A DNA stretch of 41,688 nt from NCBI GenBank assembly GCA_036160955.1, contig JAYYDJ010000056.1, forward strand, positions 1 through 41,688, given 5' to 3'. The notes under the pieces are model-generated. The model saw only the letters and a list, made by a program, of their open reading frames with translations, was not told the DNA's origin and did not search any database. A program made the translations under genes and the position numbers. Position 1 is the first letter of the stretch; each line of letters starts with the position of its first letter. The DNA comes from GCA-2699365 sp036160955 (GTDB lineage: Bacteria > Verrucomicrobiota > Verrucomicrobiia > Opitutales > Coraliomargaritaceae). Of the stretch, positions 1 to 9,039 are shown piece after piece.

Positions 1-120
1 ATTGTTCATTTTTGATCAAATTAAACTCAATAAACACTGAAATAGCCAAATTATATATTTTTTATATGTTGCTTATATATAAAATAAATAATGATAATAA
101 TCATGTAATATATATTTTAT

Positions 121-1344
121 ATGTACAATTGGGTAAAAAAAAGACTGCAGCAACAATCGGGTGTGCGTTTGCAGCAGCGCGAAGCTTGGTGGAGAGCGTT
201 ACAGTGGTATTTTGGCTATTGCTCTAAAAAAAGGCTCGGAGACCCATTTGATTCAGAAAATGGTACCATATTTCTAAAGGATATAAAATTACATAGATCT
301 GGCTTATCTAATCACATAGAGGTGTTGTCCCATTTAGAAGACACGCTTAATTGGTTTTTCGCAGAAGTGGTAGCCCTAGACATTGCTGGTCAGAGTATGC
401 GTGCGGCGCTACGATCACAGAATATGGCTTATCGGACGGAAAAGGCTTACATGGGTTGCTTGCGGCGCTTTCAAGCATACATCGATCCAGCCGATGCGAT
501 GCGCGCACAGGGTAGCGACTTAATTTCTTTTTTAGAGTATCTCAGCGAGAAGAAAGGTCTTTCTACTTCGGCCCAGCAACAGGCGTACCAGAGTTTAAGC
601 TTTTTCTTTTCCTATGTCCTGAATTTTGAGGCTCCGAAGTTTTTCACTCATAAAGTTCCACTTAATGTCGAGCGTTCAAAACAGTCACCTGCTGTTTTAT
701 CGAAGGAGCAGCTTTTTGAGTTGTTCGAGCTATTACCAAGTCGTTTTCGGTGTATGGCTCGTTTACAATATGGCACAGGTTTGCGTACCATGGAGCTACT
801 GCGTTTACGAGTTAGAGATATAGACAGTGATCGTAATCGTCTGTTCGTCCGCAGTAATTCTGCAAAAGTTCATGTAAGCCGTATAACTTTACTCCCAGAA
901 TCATTACAAAGCAGTATGGATGTTCAATTAAATCGTGTGCGGCGCATGCATGTAGACGATCTTTCAATTAATTATAAAGGTACCTCTATGCCTGCGAGAT
1001 TGGCTCAAGCTTATCAGCCTGCCCAGAAAGAGTGGAAATGGCAGTATGTTTTTCCGCATAGTCGACTCACTGATGGCATCCGCGATCACGTTAGGGAGAA
1101 TTCTTACCAAAATGCGGTTCGTACTGCAGCTAAGAAAGGAGCAATGCTAGAGTGCGTAGTCACGCCAAGAGTTCTGCGTGATAGCTTTGCAACTCACATG
1201 CTAGAAAATGGTGCGGATATCTCTAGAGTCCAGAAACTACTAGGCCACGCTTCGGTAGAAACTACACGGATTTATTCACAGCTTACTAAAAAGTCACTTG
1301 GCATAGTCAGCCCCTTAGATAATCTAAATAACTTATATGCATAA
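121..1344 (+). CDS. Integron-integrase-like tyrosine recombinase (IntI family)
   Basis: A 407-residue tyrosine recombinase of the integron-integrase type, which would recombine DNA sites through a covalent Tyr intermediate. Residues about 92-175 form the SAM-like DNA-binding domain and 190-400 the catalytic domain. Visible are Arg-I (R222, in YGTGLR), a candidate beta-hairpin Lys (K249), Arg-II (R353), box III His (H376, in LLGH) and the Tyr nucleophile (Y385). The insertion at about 293-312 (LAQAYQP...EWKWQYVFPH) and the SPLDNL end are typical of IntI rather than XerC/D. The box II His (HxxR) is replaced by Arg (R350, codon at 1168-1170), so activity is uncertain. About 90 extra N-terminal residues look like a further core-binding segment. 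The gene overlaps polX by 8 nt. No attC array or attI site is visible. The ATG at 121 is assumed, and the true start could lie further in. Confidence 0.85.
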   Translation: MYNWVKKRLQQQSGVRLQQREAWWRALQWYFGYCSKKRLGDPFDSENGTIFLKDIKLHRSGLSNHIEVLSHLEDTLNWFFAEVVALDIAGQSMRAALRSQNMAYRTEKAYMGCLRRFQAYIDPADAMRAQGSDLISFLEYLSEKKGLSTSAQQQAYQSLSFFFSYVLNFEAPKFFTHKVPLNVERSKQSPAVLSKEQLFELFELLPSRFRCMARLQYGTGLRTMELLRLRVRDIDSDRNRLFVRSNSAKVHVSRITLLPESLQSSMDVQLNRVRRMHVDDLSINYKGTSMPARLAQAYQPAQKEWKWQYVFPHSRLTDGIRDHVRENSYQNAVRTAAKKGAMLECVVTPRVLRDSFATHMLENGADISRVQKLLGHASVETTRIYSQLTKKSLGIVSPLDNLNNLYA

Positions 1345-3061
1345 GGCCGATATTGTTACAATTTTAAAACAGATCGCAGTACTTCTCGAGCTTAAGGGTG
1401 ATAATCCCTTTAAGATTCGTGCCTATATCAGTGGCGCGCGTGTCTTAGAGACAATGGAAGAGGAGCTTGATCATTTAATTGAAAACGGACAGTTAGGGGC
1501 TGTAAAGGGTATTGGCACTGCTTTGGTTGACAAGATTGAGACCCTCCACGCTACTGGTGAGTTGGAGTATTATACGAAGCTACGTGCTTCTGTAGCGCCC
1601 GGCCTAATTGAGATGTTAGAAATTCCGGGTCTTGGGGGAAAAAAGGTCAAGCGACTGCATGATGCACTTGGTATTGATACCATTCCTGATTTGCAAGCAG
1701 CTTGCCAGGAAGGACGGGTGGAGTCGTTAAAAGGATTTGGGAAAAAGTCTGCTGCAAAAATACTAACAGGTATTAGCAACCGTGCGTCCTATGCGAAGCG
1801 ACATTTATGGTGGGAAGCAGCGAAAATTGCCAAGCCAATTCTTGAAAACTTACGAAACTTACCCGAAGTCGAGCGTGTTGAAGTTGCAGGAAGTTTGCGT
1901 CGCTTGCGAGAAACAGTTGGAGATATAGACTTTATTGTGGCCTCTTCAGATGCTGCACCTGTTATGAATTGGTTTACGAGTCAGCCTAGCGTTTGTGAAG
2001 TATCTGCTCATGGAAATACTAAGTCCAGCGTGCGCTTTGAGAGTGGTTTACAAGCTGATATACGAGTCGTTCCAAGTGAGCAATTTACTTTCGCACTGCA
2101 TCATTTTACTGGATCAAAAGAACATAATGTTGCACTACGGCAGCGAGCTTTATCGCGAGGATATAGTTTGAGTGAGTGGGGACTCCAACCAAAAGAAGGA
2201 GGAGCAGTCCCAAATATTTCCTCCGAGGCTGAGCTGTTTGAATTTCTAGGGCTAGCGGAAATATTGCCCGAGCTGCGCGAGGGCATGGGAGAGTTGGAGG
2301 CAGGTGAAGCGAGGATATTGCCGCAATTAGTAGCAGTTCAAGATATACGCGGCGTTTTCCATAACCATACTACCGCTTCAGACGGGCGCGCATCAATCAG
2401 TGAGATGGCGTGCGCAGCGCATCATTTAGGACTAGAATATATTGGCTTAGCGGACCATTCTAAAGCGAGCTATCAAGCGAATGGATTGGATGATGCAAGG
2501 GTACTAAAACTGATCGATTCTGTTCACAAATTTAATCAATCTGGTGAATCACCAGTGCATGTTTTTGCAGGTATAGAGTGTGATATATTACCAAATGGTG
2601 CCTTAGATTTAGAGGATTCCACTCTTGATGCGCTTGATTATACGGTTGTCTCAGTTCATTCATCTTTCACTCAATCCGAGACAGAAATGACCGCACGAGT
2701 AATCCGCGCAATTGAGCATCCCGCTACTACCATGCTTGGGCATCCTACCGGACGTCTTTTGCTTCGTCGTGGAGAATACCAGATTGATTTACATAAAATA
2801 ATTGATGCGGCGATAGCTAACCACGTTATAATAGAAATTAACGCGAACCCAAATCGACTTGATTTAGATTGGCGTTATTGGCGCCGCGCAGCGGAACGTG
2901 GTTTGATTTGTGCGATTAATCCGGATGCGCACAGCACCGAGGGTCTTGGGCATTTTTGTGCGGGAGTGAATATCGCGCGAAAGGGGTGGCTGAATACTTC
3001 GCAGGTTTTAAATTGCCGTAGCGCCAAGGCTGTGCAGCAGTGGTTTCTAGAGCGCCGCTAA
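1337..3061 (+). CDS. polX: DNA polymerase/3'-5' exonuclease PolX
   Basis: Bacterial family X DNA polymerase with a C-terminal PHP domain; the family fills short gaps in base-excision repair and has metal-dependent 3'-5' exonuclease and AP-endonuclease activity. At 574 residues it is full length. Helix-hairpin-helix segments lie at about 1-145 (KGIG, IPGLG, KGFGKKSA). The nucleotidyltransferase core has GSLRRLRETVGDID at 185-198 with metal Asp 196 and 198, and the third Asp in LQADIRV (D241). The PHP domain (from about 340) shows HNHTTASDG, LADHS, GIECD, LGHPTGR and INPDAHS, so its metal ligands look intact. The ATG lies inside the integrase gene, so the two are probably co-transcribed and translationally coupled. 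Confidence 0.95.
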   Translation: MHKADIVTILKQIAVLLELKGDNPFKIRAYISGARVLETMEEELDHLIENGQLGAVKGIGTALVDKIETLHATGELEYYTKLRASVAPGLIEMLEIPGLGGKKVKRLHDALGIDTIPDLQAACQEGRVESLKGFGKKSAAKILTGISNRASYAKRHLWWEAAKIAKPILENLRNLPEVERVEVAGSLRRLRETVGDIDFIVASSDAAPVMNWFTSQPSVCEVSAHGNTKSSVRFESGLQADIRVVPSEQFTFALHHFTGSKEHNVALRQRALSRGYSLSEWGLQPKEGGAVPNISSEAELFEFLGLAEILPELREGMGELEAGEARILPQLVAVQDIRGVFHNHTTASDGRASISEMACAAHHLGLEYIGLADHSKASYQANGLDDARVLKLIDSVHKFNQSGESPVHVFAGIECDILPNGALDLEDSTLDALDYTVVSVHSSFTQSETEMTARVIRAIEHPATTMLGHPTGRLLLRRGEYQIDLHKIIDAAIANHVIIEINANPNRLDLDWRYWRRAAERGLICAINPDAHSTEGLGHFCAGVNIARKGWLNTSQVLNCRSAKAVQQWFLERR

Positions 3062-3205
3062 CTTTGCCTTGAAATTTAGCTTAAGTTGTCCATTATTAGT
3101 TTACTTTAACACATATTATTGTCCGCGCTTGTTGCCCTGTGGACTCGGGTATCAGCCCCGGTGGTAGCTCAGATAAACCCCTCTGATCTAACCTCTCTAT
3201 TGTAA
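3062..3205. other. Intergenic region upstream of rny with a GC-rich, possibly structured part
   Basis: A gap of 144 bases. The first half is AT-rich. The second half (about 3122-3195) is more GC-rich and has short self-complementary pieces: TCAGA and TCTGA around an 8-nt loop, and GGGTATCAG, which can pair imperfectly with CTGATCTAACC. It may be the 5' leader of rny. No complete RNA family is recognised and no reading frame is supported. Confidence 0.3.
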
Positions 3206-4738
3206 ATGCATATGAATTTAGAAATATTAACAGGGCTCAGTATCGGCGCATTGCTTGGAGCATTTGTTTATGCTCGCTTCCGGTCTGGAGAGTCAAAGCG
3301 AGAATACCAGTCTATTCGTGAAAAAGCAGAGGTGGAGTCACGTGAGGTGCGGCTTACTTTGCGAGAAGAGCGCGCTAATTTAGAACTAGCTTATAAGTCA
3401 AAGGAGGCTGAATTGCAGCGTGAGATCGCCAAGCGCACCGACCAATTAGATGCCACCGAGCGCGAGCAAGCGCGTACGGCAGAGTTATCCAAAGAGCGCT
3501 TAGCGACATTAATCCAGCGGGAAAAAGCGATTAAGGAAGCGCAGACTGAAGTAGAAGAAGCCGAGCATGAAGCGAAGAAAAAGAGCCGTCTTTACAAGAT
3601 GAAATTACACCAAATCGCGCAGATGGATACTGAGCAAGCACGGCAACATCTGATACGAACTACGGAGCGCGAATGCGCTCAAGAGTTGGAAGATTTACGT
3701 AAACATTATTTGGGAAAAACTGAATCCGAGCTCTCAGAAGAAGCACGGCGAGTACTGCTTGCATCAATGCAGCGTATTACTAGCCAGCCTATGAATGATG
3801 CGACAGCTACCGTAGTAAGTCTGCCGAGCGAAGAGATGAAGGGCCGTATTATTGGGCGAGAGGGTCGCAACATTCGCACCTTTGAGCACTCTACCGGGAC
3901 GACTCTAATGATTGATGAGACCCCTGATTCCGTCCTTATTTCATGTTTTGATCCAGTACGCCGTGAGATCGCGCGCATTGCACTGGAAGCACTCTTACGC
4001 GATGGACGCATCCATCCAGCTAGCATTGAAGAAACTATAATTGCTGCCGAAGAAGAAATGAATAATACTGTAATCGAGCTGGGTGAAGGCGCGATTCGTA
4101 AATTACGCTTATCCAATATACATCCAGAAGTTGTTTGTACTCTTGGAAAATTACATTACCGTCTTTCCAATAACCAAAATACACTAGCACACTCCGTGGA
4201 GGTGGCCAATTTGTGCGCATTGATAGCTTCAGAGATTGGCATGGATACGAATCTAGCAAAGCGAGCAGGACTCTTTCACGATATTGGCAAGGCCGTCGAC
4301 GAAGCATATTGTGGAAGCCACGCAATGGTAGGAGCAGATGTAATTAAGCAGCACGGTGAAGATGCTAGGGTAGTCAATGCAGTTGCAGCACATCATAAAG
4401 AGGTTGAGCCCGAGAGTGCTTACGCTGGCTTAGTCATGGTAGCTGATTCACTGTCGGCAGTACGCCCTGGCGCACGCGCCTCGTCAATAGATGGCTTTAT
4501 TCAAAGGGTTCGCAGTATAGAAGAAATAGCACTAAAGCAGCATGGAGTGAGCGATGCTTATGCGATACAAGCCGGCCGTGAAGTTCGCGTCATTGTAGAA
4601 CCTGAAGTAGTCGGCGATGAGGAGGCTAGGCAGATTGCGCGCAAAATTCGTGCAAGTATTGAGGATGAACTAAATTATCCAGGCAGTATTGAAATAACCG
4701 TCATACGCGAACAGCGTTTCAGTGAGACCGCCGTGTGA
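3206..4738 (+). CDS. rny: Ribonuclease Y
   Basis: Membrane-anchored endoribonuclease that starts bulk mRNA decay in many bacteria lacking RNase E. At 510 residues it is typical in length. The order of parts is one N-terminal membrane helix (about 5-24), a long charged coiled coil (about 30-185), a KH RNA-binding domain with KGRIIGREGRNIR (212-224), and an HD domain (H329 in LAHSVEVA, H358-D359 in GLFHDIGKA, then HHKEVEPES). The tail ends in a normal RNase Y fashion. The start at 3206 gives MHMNLEI; the ATG at 3212 is equally possible. No Shine-Dalgarno sequence is visible. It stands alone between polX and the DUF481 gene. Confidence 0.95.
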   Translation: MHMNLEILTGLSIGALLGAFVYARFRSGESKREYQSIREKAEVESREVRLTLREERANLELAYKSKEAELQREIAKRTDQLDATEREQARTAELSKERLATLIQREKAIKEAQTEVEEAEHEAKKKSRLYKMKLHQIAQMDTEQARQHLIRTTERECAQELEDLRKHYLGKTESELSEEARRVLLASMQRITSQPMNDATATVVSLPSEEMKGRIIGREGRNIRTFEHSTGTTLMIDETPDSVLISCFDPVRREIARIALEALLRDGRIHPASIEETIIAAEEEMNNTVIELGEGAIRKLRLSNIHPEVVCTLGKLHYRLSNNQNTLAHSVEVANLCALIASEIGMDTNLAKRAGLFHDIGKAVDEAYCGSHAMVGADVIKQHGEDARVVNAVAAHHKEVEPESAYAGLVMVADSLSAVRPGARASSIDGFIQRVRSIEEIALKQHGVSDAYAIQAGREVRVIVEPEVVGDEEARQIARKIRASIEDELNYPGSIEITVIREQRFSETAV

Positions 4739-4885
4739 CGTTATCTTTTTATAACAGACCTTTAAAATTTCATCGTAAGAACAATTTATTCGTTTACAGT
4801 TTTAGTATGTGTCTTTGACGTGCTAACTAATTTGATTATCAGAGCTCATAGTTATTTAGCATATCAATTTACACGTATCGATTAT

Positions 4886-5989
4886 ATGGCTCGTTTTATC
4901 CGTTTAATATTTGTCAGCTGTGTGTGTTTTGGTGTGTCTTTTTTAAACGGAGCGCAGCAAAAGTTTTTATTGTCTTCTGGTGAGCAGTTGATCGGTGAAG
5001 TGCTCCCCGAGTCAGATAAGCAGACGCTGTTCATAAGGTCAAAAACGCTGGGGGATTTAAAGCTGCTACGCTCCTTGGTCGTGTCGATTCAAGCGATTGA
5101 ATTAAAAGGTGAAAAATTGATTGCTCTACCGATTGAGGCAAACGAGCCGACTTCTAAGCAAACGGTTGAGCTTAAACTTTCTGCTGATAGGCAAGATCAA
5201 TCCCAAGGCGATTTATTACCCAATCAGAATGATTCCACACATACTGCCGAGGACCATCATATGTGGCATAAATGTAAGGTAGTTCTTAGGCAGATTAGAT
5301 CGGTCAAGACTCCAGATTACTGGAATGGTATGCTTCGCTTGGGCTTAAACTATAGCACTGGTGATAAAAAATGGAGTGAGAACTACATGCGTGGACAGCT
5401 CGAGATTCGCCAAAAAGGAAGTCCTAATTTTTACCGCTATAGTGGCTCGTTTAGCTTTCGTCAAAACGCGCGCAGCAGCGGAGAGAAGTATATTTCAACC
5501 GATCGCTATGATGTAAATATGATTTACCGGCGCACGATTGCAAAAGACTGGTTTATTCAAAACTCGCTTGGTTATCGCTCGGACGGAGTCAAAGGAATCA
5601 AACGAGAGGTGAAGGAAACTCTTGGTCTTGGCTATAAATATAAGCTGTCTCCTACGATTGAGCTAGTTCTAGGGGGTGGTGTTGGCGTGGAAGACTTTCA
5701 AACAGAAAGCAGCGAAGATCAAGATGGACTCAGTGGAGATTTAAATATTTTTCAAGAGCTTAAGTGGCGTCCAAATAAGCGCACTACATTTTCGCAGAAG
5801 TTTAATTATTATTCGGACATGGAAGATCCGAATCAGTATAGCTATGTTTTAACAGGCGCCTTTCGTGTACGGCTGACTGATTTATTCGGACTCGAGTTTT
5901 CCTATGACCAAAATTACGATGGTAATTTAGGTAGCGGATTACTAAAAGATGATATTCGTTGGCGTAATGCCTTAGTAGTCTACTTTTAG
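4886..5989 (+). CDS. DUF481 family outer-membrane protein
   Basis: A 367-residue secreted protein, probably an outer-membrane beta-barrel of the DUF481 (YdiY, salt-induced outer-membrane protein) family. The function of the family is not known. The chosen ATG at 4886 gives a good signal peptide (MARFIRLIFVSCVCFGVSFLNGA); an upstream in-frame start at 4820 would add 22 residues before it. After a short soluble part, which carries a motif seen in related proteins (LLSSGEQLIGEVL), residues about 130-367 alternate polar and hydrophobic positions as in amphipathic strands and end in LVVYF, a typical barrel terminus with a final Phe. The stop overlaps the convergent GH20 gene by 4 nt. Confidence 0.8.
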   Translation: MARFIRLIFVSCVCFGVSFLNGAQQKFLLSSGEQLIGEVLPESDKQTLFIRSKTLGDLKLLRSLVVSIQAIELKGEKLIALPIEANEPTSKQTVELKLSADRQDQSQGDLLPNQNDSTHTAEDHHMWHKCKVVLRQIRSVKTPDYWNGMLRLGLNYSTGDKKWSENYMRGQLEIRQKGSPNFYRYSGSFSFRQNARSSGEKYISTDRYDVNMIYRRTIAKDWFIQNSLGYRSDGVKGIKREVKETLGLGYKYKLSPTIELVLGGGVGVEDFQTESSEDQDGLSGDLNIFQELKWRPNKRTTFSQKFNYYSDMEDPNQYSYVLTGAFRVRLTDLFGLEFSYDQNYDGNLGSGLLKDDIRWRNALVVYF

Positions 5990-7413
5990 TTCTGCCTTTT
6001 GAGGGCTTGCAGGCTTTCGGTAAGACCGCCTGCACGGCTGTTTTGTAGCCAAGTCGATTTAAATCGTTCTAGGAGTAGATGCAGATCTTTTGTGGGCATT
6101 CGCTTTCCTAAGCAGCGGCCTACTGCAGTCAAGCTAAGCTCGATACTTAGTTGGATCTCCGGATCAAGGGCCTTCACTTCTATCTCTTTTAGCACTGTAA
6201 AGACCTGTTCTAATTTTTGTGTTGTTGTCAGTTTTAATAGAAGGGCTAATTCTGAATCATTTGCAAAGTATGCGCTATGCAAGAAACTATTGGGTGGGGC
6301 TGGTTGCGGTAGCATGGCATCGATCGCGCCTAGCTCGCAGAGGGCTTTGCCATTAGCAGTTGCGAATTTGCTGTCCTTGTAAAAAACTGCGTCAATTGCG
6401 CCTGCGAGTTCTAATTTAGAGATTTTAGTACCCCAGCACGCAGCAGTCGCTAGGATGAGCGCCGGATATAAAGTGGCGTATGGGGGATGATGACCATTGT
6501 CTCCCCATGCAGTAAGCAGTAGACCACTAGCTCCATGCACATAACCGGATTGAGCTGCATTTTTTATGTTTGCTTCTGCGACATTCAGACGACCACTAAA
6601 GGAGTTCCAGTTACCTGAACCTGGAGCGACATAGAATTGGCCACGGAAGCCACCATTAGCAATAGCTTGGCAGTGCAAATCAAAGGGAAAGTCACTTTCA
6701 TATCCCCAGATTACAGGGGTTACCTGTTTGGGTAAATGCTTAATTAGGCTGGGTTTTTCGAGTATAATGTCTGCCCAAAATTGCACGCTACACCCTTGCT
6801 GCTGCGCGAGGTCAAAAACAGACTGCATAAAGTCCAGATAGACTGCGTGCTTACCGCAATCTTTGACTGCTTTTAAGCTACGTCCTTTCCCCAGCTCCCA
6901 AGGTTCATCACCGCCAACATGAATTTGCTTAGATCTAAAATTAGGGAGTAGCTCGTTGTACAGAGAATGGATAAAATCAAGACTCTCTTTGCTTGGATAC
7001 AGGGTGCTTGGGTCTTTACGCTTGCCAGAGACAGGGTGGATGAATCCCTCTGGACATTCAGCGAGCGCCTGGTAGCGATCATGCTTTAGCCAGCGCTCTA
7101 AATGACCAAATGAATTTTGATTGGCGACAAGTTCAATGCCGCGAGCCGAGCAGTAGTCATCAAGTAAGCGAACCTCTGCAGCAGTAATTGGCGAGGCATC
7201 ATTCCATACGGTAGAATGCTCTTGATAGGCAAAAGTATGCTCTGTGTAGAGTTGCAATTCGTTAAAACGAAGCACTTCTAGCGCATTAATTAATTGGTAC
7301 AGCCATTCCATCTTTGGCACCCTGTTGCGGCTAATGTCTAGCAAGAAGCCACGCTGTTTAAACCGTGGATTCGGGCTACTTCCAAAGAGTTTGCTTACAA
7401 GTGTATCTTGCAT
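5986..7413 (-). CDS. Glycoside hydrolase family 20-like beta-N-acetylhexosaminidase
   Basis: A 475-residue enzyme resembling GH20 beta-N-acetylhexosaminidases, which remove terminal GlcNAc or GalNAc by substrate-assisted catalysis. The TIM-barrel part starts at once (RGFLLDISRNRVP, about 21-33), with the catalytic Asp-Glu pair in HVGGDEPW (D169-E170) and later TAWGDNGHH. There is no N-terminal GH20b domain and no clear signal peptide, so it may act in the cytoplasm on imported oligosaccharides, like the hexosaminidase D group. The C-terminal 130 residues look helical and are not assigned. Its stop overlaps the convergent DUF481 gene. Exact substrate is not readable from the sequence. Confidence 0.8.
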   Translation of the reverse strand: MQDTLVSKLFGSSPNPRFKQRGFLLDISRNRVPKMEWLYQLINALEVLRFNELQLYTEHTFAYQEHSTVWNDASPITAAEVRLLDDYCSARGIELVANQNSFGHLERWLKHDRYQALAECPEGFIHPVSGKRKDPSTLYPSKESLDFIHSLYNELLPNFRSKQIHVGGDEPWELGKGRSLKAVKDCGKHAVYLDFMQSVFDLAQQQGCSVQFWADIILEKPSLIKHLPKQVTPVIWGYESDFPFDLHCQAIANGGFRGQFYVAPGSGNWNSFSGRLNVAEANIKNAAQSGYVHGASGLLLTAWGDNGHHPPYATLYPALILATAACWGTKISKLELAGAIDAVFYKDSKFATANGKALCELGAIDAMLPQPAPPNSFLHSAYFANDSELALLLKLTTTQKLEQVFTVLKEIEVKALDPEIQLSIELSLTAVGRCLGKRMPTKDLHLLLERFKSTWLQNSRAGGLTESLQALKRQN

Positions 7414-7535
7414 CTTCTTCTTATAGCTTTGTCATTTAATAGCCCATGGGCAAGAATGACATTGTTCGGTACTGCGGCGTCTTTACCTGCTGGAGAGGTA
7501 GCCGATTACTGACTTATTTACCCAGTAGTTAGAAA

Positions 7536-7612
<77 letters not shown>

Positions 7613-7628
7613 ACTACCTAAGATCCGG

Positions 7629-7658
7629 AGTTAATCGTTCGAGCGATTACTGCGTCAA
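7629..7658 (-). promoter_or_regulatory. Candidate promoter of tRNA-Pro
   Basis: On the minus strand TTGACG (7653-7658) and TTAACT (7629-7634) are separated by 18 nt and lie 16 nt before the mature tRNA 5' end. The -35 box is a good sigma-70 match; the -10 box is weak. Confidence 0.4.
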
Positions 7659-7686
7659 GACTTTATACTAGTAAGAGGAGCATATG

Positions 7687-8925
7687 CTAGTAGCTAACAT
7701 TAACGCGCATATATGCTTTATCGGCATCCTCCAGAGCAAGTGTGCGGCGATAGGTCACCGATTCGGTGCCATCGCCATTTGCGCTGACTATCGGAGGGTT
7801 GACGCCATTCGAATTATTAGGCCAGTTCTCCAAATCGCTTGTCGTGCGCGCCGAGTATGTTATGCCCGAAATGTTTTGCGGCCGGTTAAATGTAATTTCT
7901 AAATAGCGATTGCCGCTGATTTCGGTGATTTGCTCAACAGGTAATAAATTATGGTCTGCTTGGTTGGGGTCACCGCCCAGCGCAAATTCTAATAGTTGAG
8001 TGACGCCATCATAGTCTGTATCTGCAGTATCTTCTGCGTCTTCATTATAAAGGCCGTGGTCAATTTGCCAACCGGTGTAGACAGAAAGATCGGGAATCGC
8101 ATCCTCTATTTGACTCGCATAAGAGCGAATACGGATGAAGTAATTTTTGTAGTTATTCGAGTTGTTGGTCGCAAAACTAAAAATAGAAGAGCCACTAGCT
8201 TGAACCGAAGTTGCAAGACCGGCTAACTTCCATGTTCCGGAATCTTCGATAAATAAACCCGACCCAGAATCGTAATAGCTCATTGCGGCTTCATTCGAGC
8301 CATTATTACTTCCGAGCTTCGTTTGCAGTCCTTGGTAATTATAGTTGGTCCCTCCTAGGTCATAGCTCATGGACACTGTCCCTTCGATACGGTTTGTGCC
8401 CCATCTTTTTGCGATAGTTGAATCATCTCCCCAATCCCAAGTAGGTCCGCTTGGATCGCTAGGATCTCTTCCACGTCCCCAACCAATGAGAGTCCCAGTC
8501 GCGTATTGCCATCCTCCTTGCCAGTATCGAATGTCTCGAGTGCCAGTATATAGCTTGATCTCAGGCAGTCCTGGATCCGTCATCAATTTTATTATCTTCA
8601 TGTCGACAGGTTCGAAGCTGATTGGAGTAAATGAGGGATCTCTTTGGTAAACAGAGCCATTCAGTAAAAAGTATGTGAAGCCGCCTATGTGATTTGCGGT
8701 GAGAATATACTTTCCGCGGATGTGTACGGCAGTCCCGTAAGTACTTGTTCCTGCTGCATTTGTTACGCGCGCAACTGCATTAAAAATAGCTGTTCTGCCT
8801 GCGTCTGGCGCAGTTTGATTTGCAGCATTATCACCGCTGTAAAGAATAACCGCAAAAGCGCTTATGTGGAGCGCCATAAAGAGAAGAAACAGTTTTAATT
8901 TGCCACATAGATTGGAGTGAATCAT
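7687..8925 (-). CDS. Secreted S1-family (trypsin-like) serine protease with Verrucomicrobia-type C-terminal domain
   Basis: A 412-residue exported protease. The ATG at 8925 gives a clean signal peptide (MIHSNLCGKLKLFLLFMA...); a start at 8958 would add 11 residues. The chymotrypsin-like triad can be followed: His about 79 (ILTANHIGG), Asp about 108 (PVDMKIIKL) and Ser about 220 (YDSGSGLF, equivalent to GDSGG). After about residue 300 comes a module often found at the C-terminus of secreted Verrucomicrobia proteins: a DTDYDGVTQLLEFALGGDP calcium-loop-like motif followed by a small beta domain. Substrate unknown. The module may attach or process the protein at the surface, which is inference. 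Confidence 0.8.
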   Translation of the reverse strand: MIHSNLCGKLKLFLLFMALHISAFAVILYSGDNAANQTAPDAGRTAIFNAVARVTNAAGTSTYGTAVHIRGKYILTANHIGGFTYFLLNGSVYQRDPSFTPISFEPVDMKIIKLMTDPGLPEIKLYTGTRDIRYWQGGWQYATGTLIGWGRGRDPSDPSGPTWDWGDDSTIAKRWGTNRIEGTVSMSYDLGGTNYNYQGLQTKLGSNNGSNEAAMSYYDSGSGLFIEDSGTWKLAGLATSVQASGSSIFSFATNNSNNYKNYFIRIRSYASQIEDAIPDLSVYTGWQIDHGLYNEDAEDTADTDYDGVTQLLEFALGGDPNQADHNLLPVEQITEISGNRYLEITFNRPQNISGITYSARTTSDLENWPNNSNGVNPPIVSANGDGTESVTYRRTLALEDADKAYMRVNVSY

Positions 8926-9039
8926 ACGTGGGCTATATTCAATAGAGTAATTACCCAATCGACTATGTAAAACTTAGTTAAATAACTGTAAATCGTTATA
9001 CAGGTTTCTTATGAAGACTTTACTATGTATAGCTCTGGC

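Noticed and set aside
12..227. Open frame of 71 codons over the integrase start
   Set aside because: Overlaps the integrase in another frame, has no recognisable features and lies in low-complexity AT-rich sequence.
1..1344. Integron attC or cassette array
   Set aside because: No inverted GTTRRRY/RYYYAAC pairs in an array were seen near the integrase; only 120 bases are available upstream.
3150..3186. tRNA-like start (GGTGGTAGCTCAG) before rny
   Set aside because: No D-loop GG, no anticodon arm, no TTCGA T-loop and no acceptor partner follow.
3706..4116. 136-codon antisense frame
   Set aside because: Lies wholly inside rny, whose KH and HD domains are clear; it is a shadow frame.
4740..4755. 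GTTAT/ATAAC hairpin after rny as terminator
   Set aside because: Stem is 5 bp of mostly AT and no T run follows.
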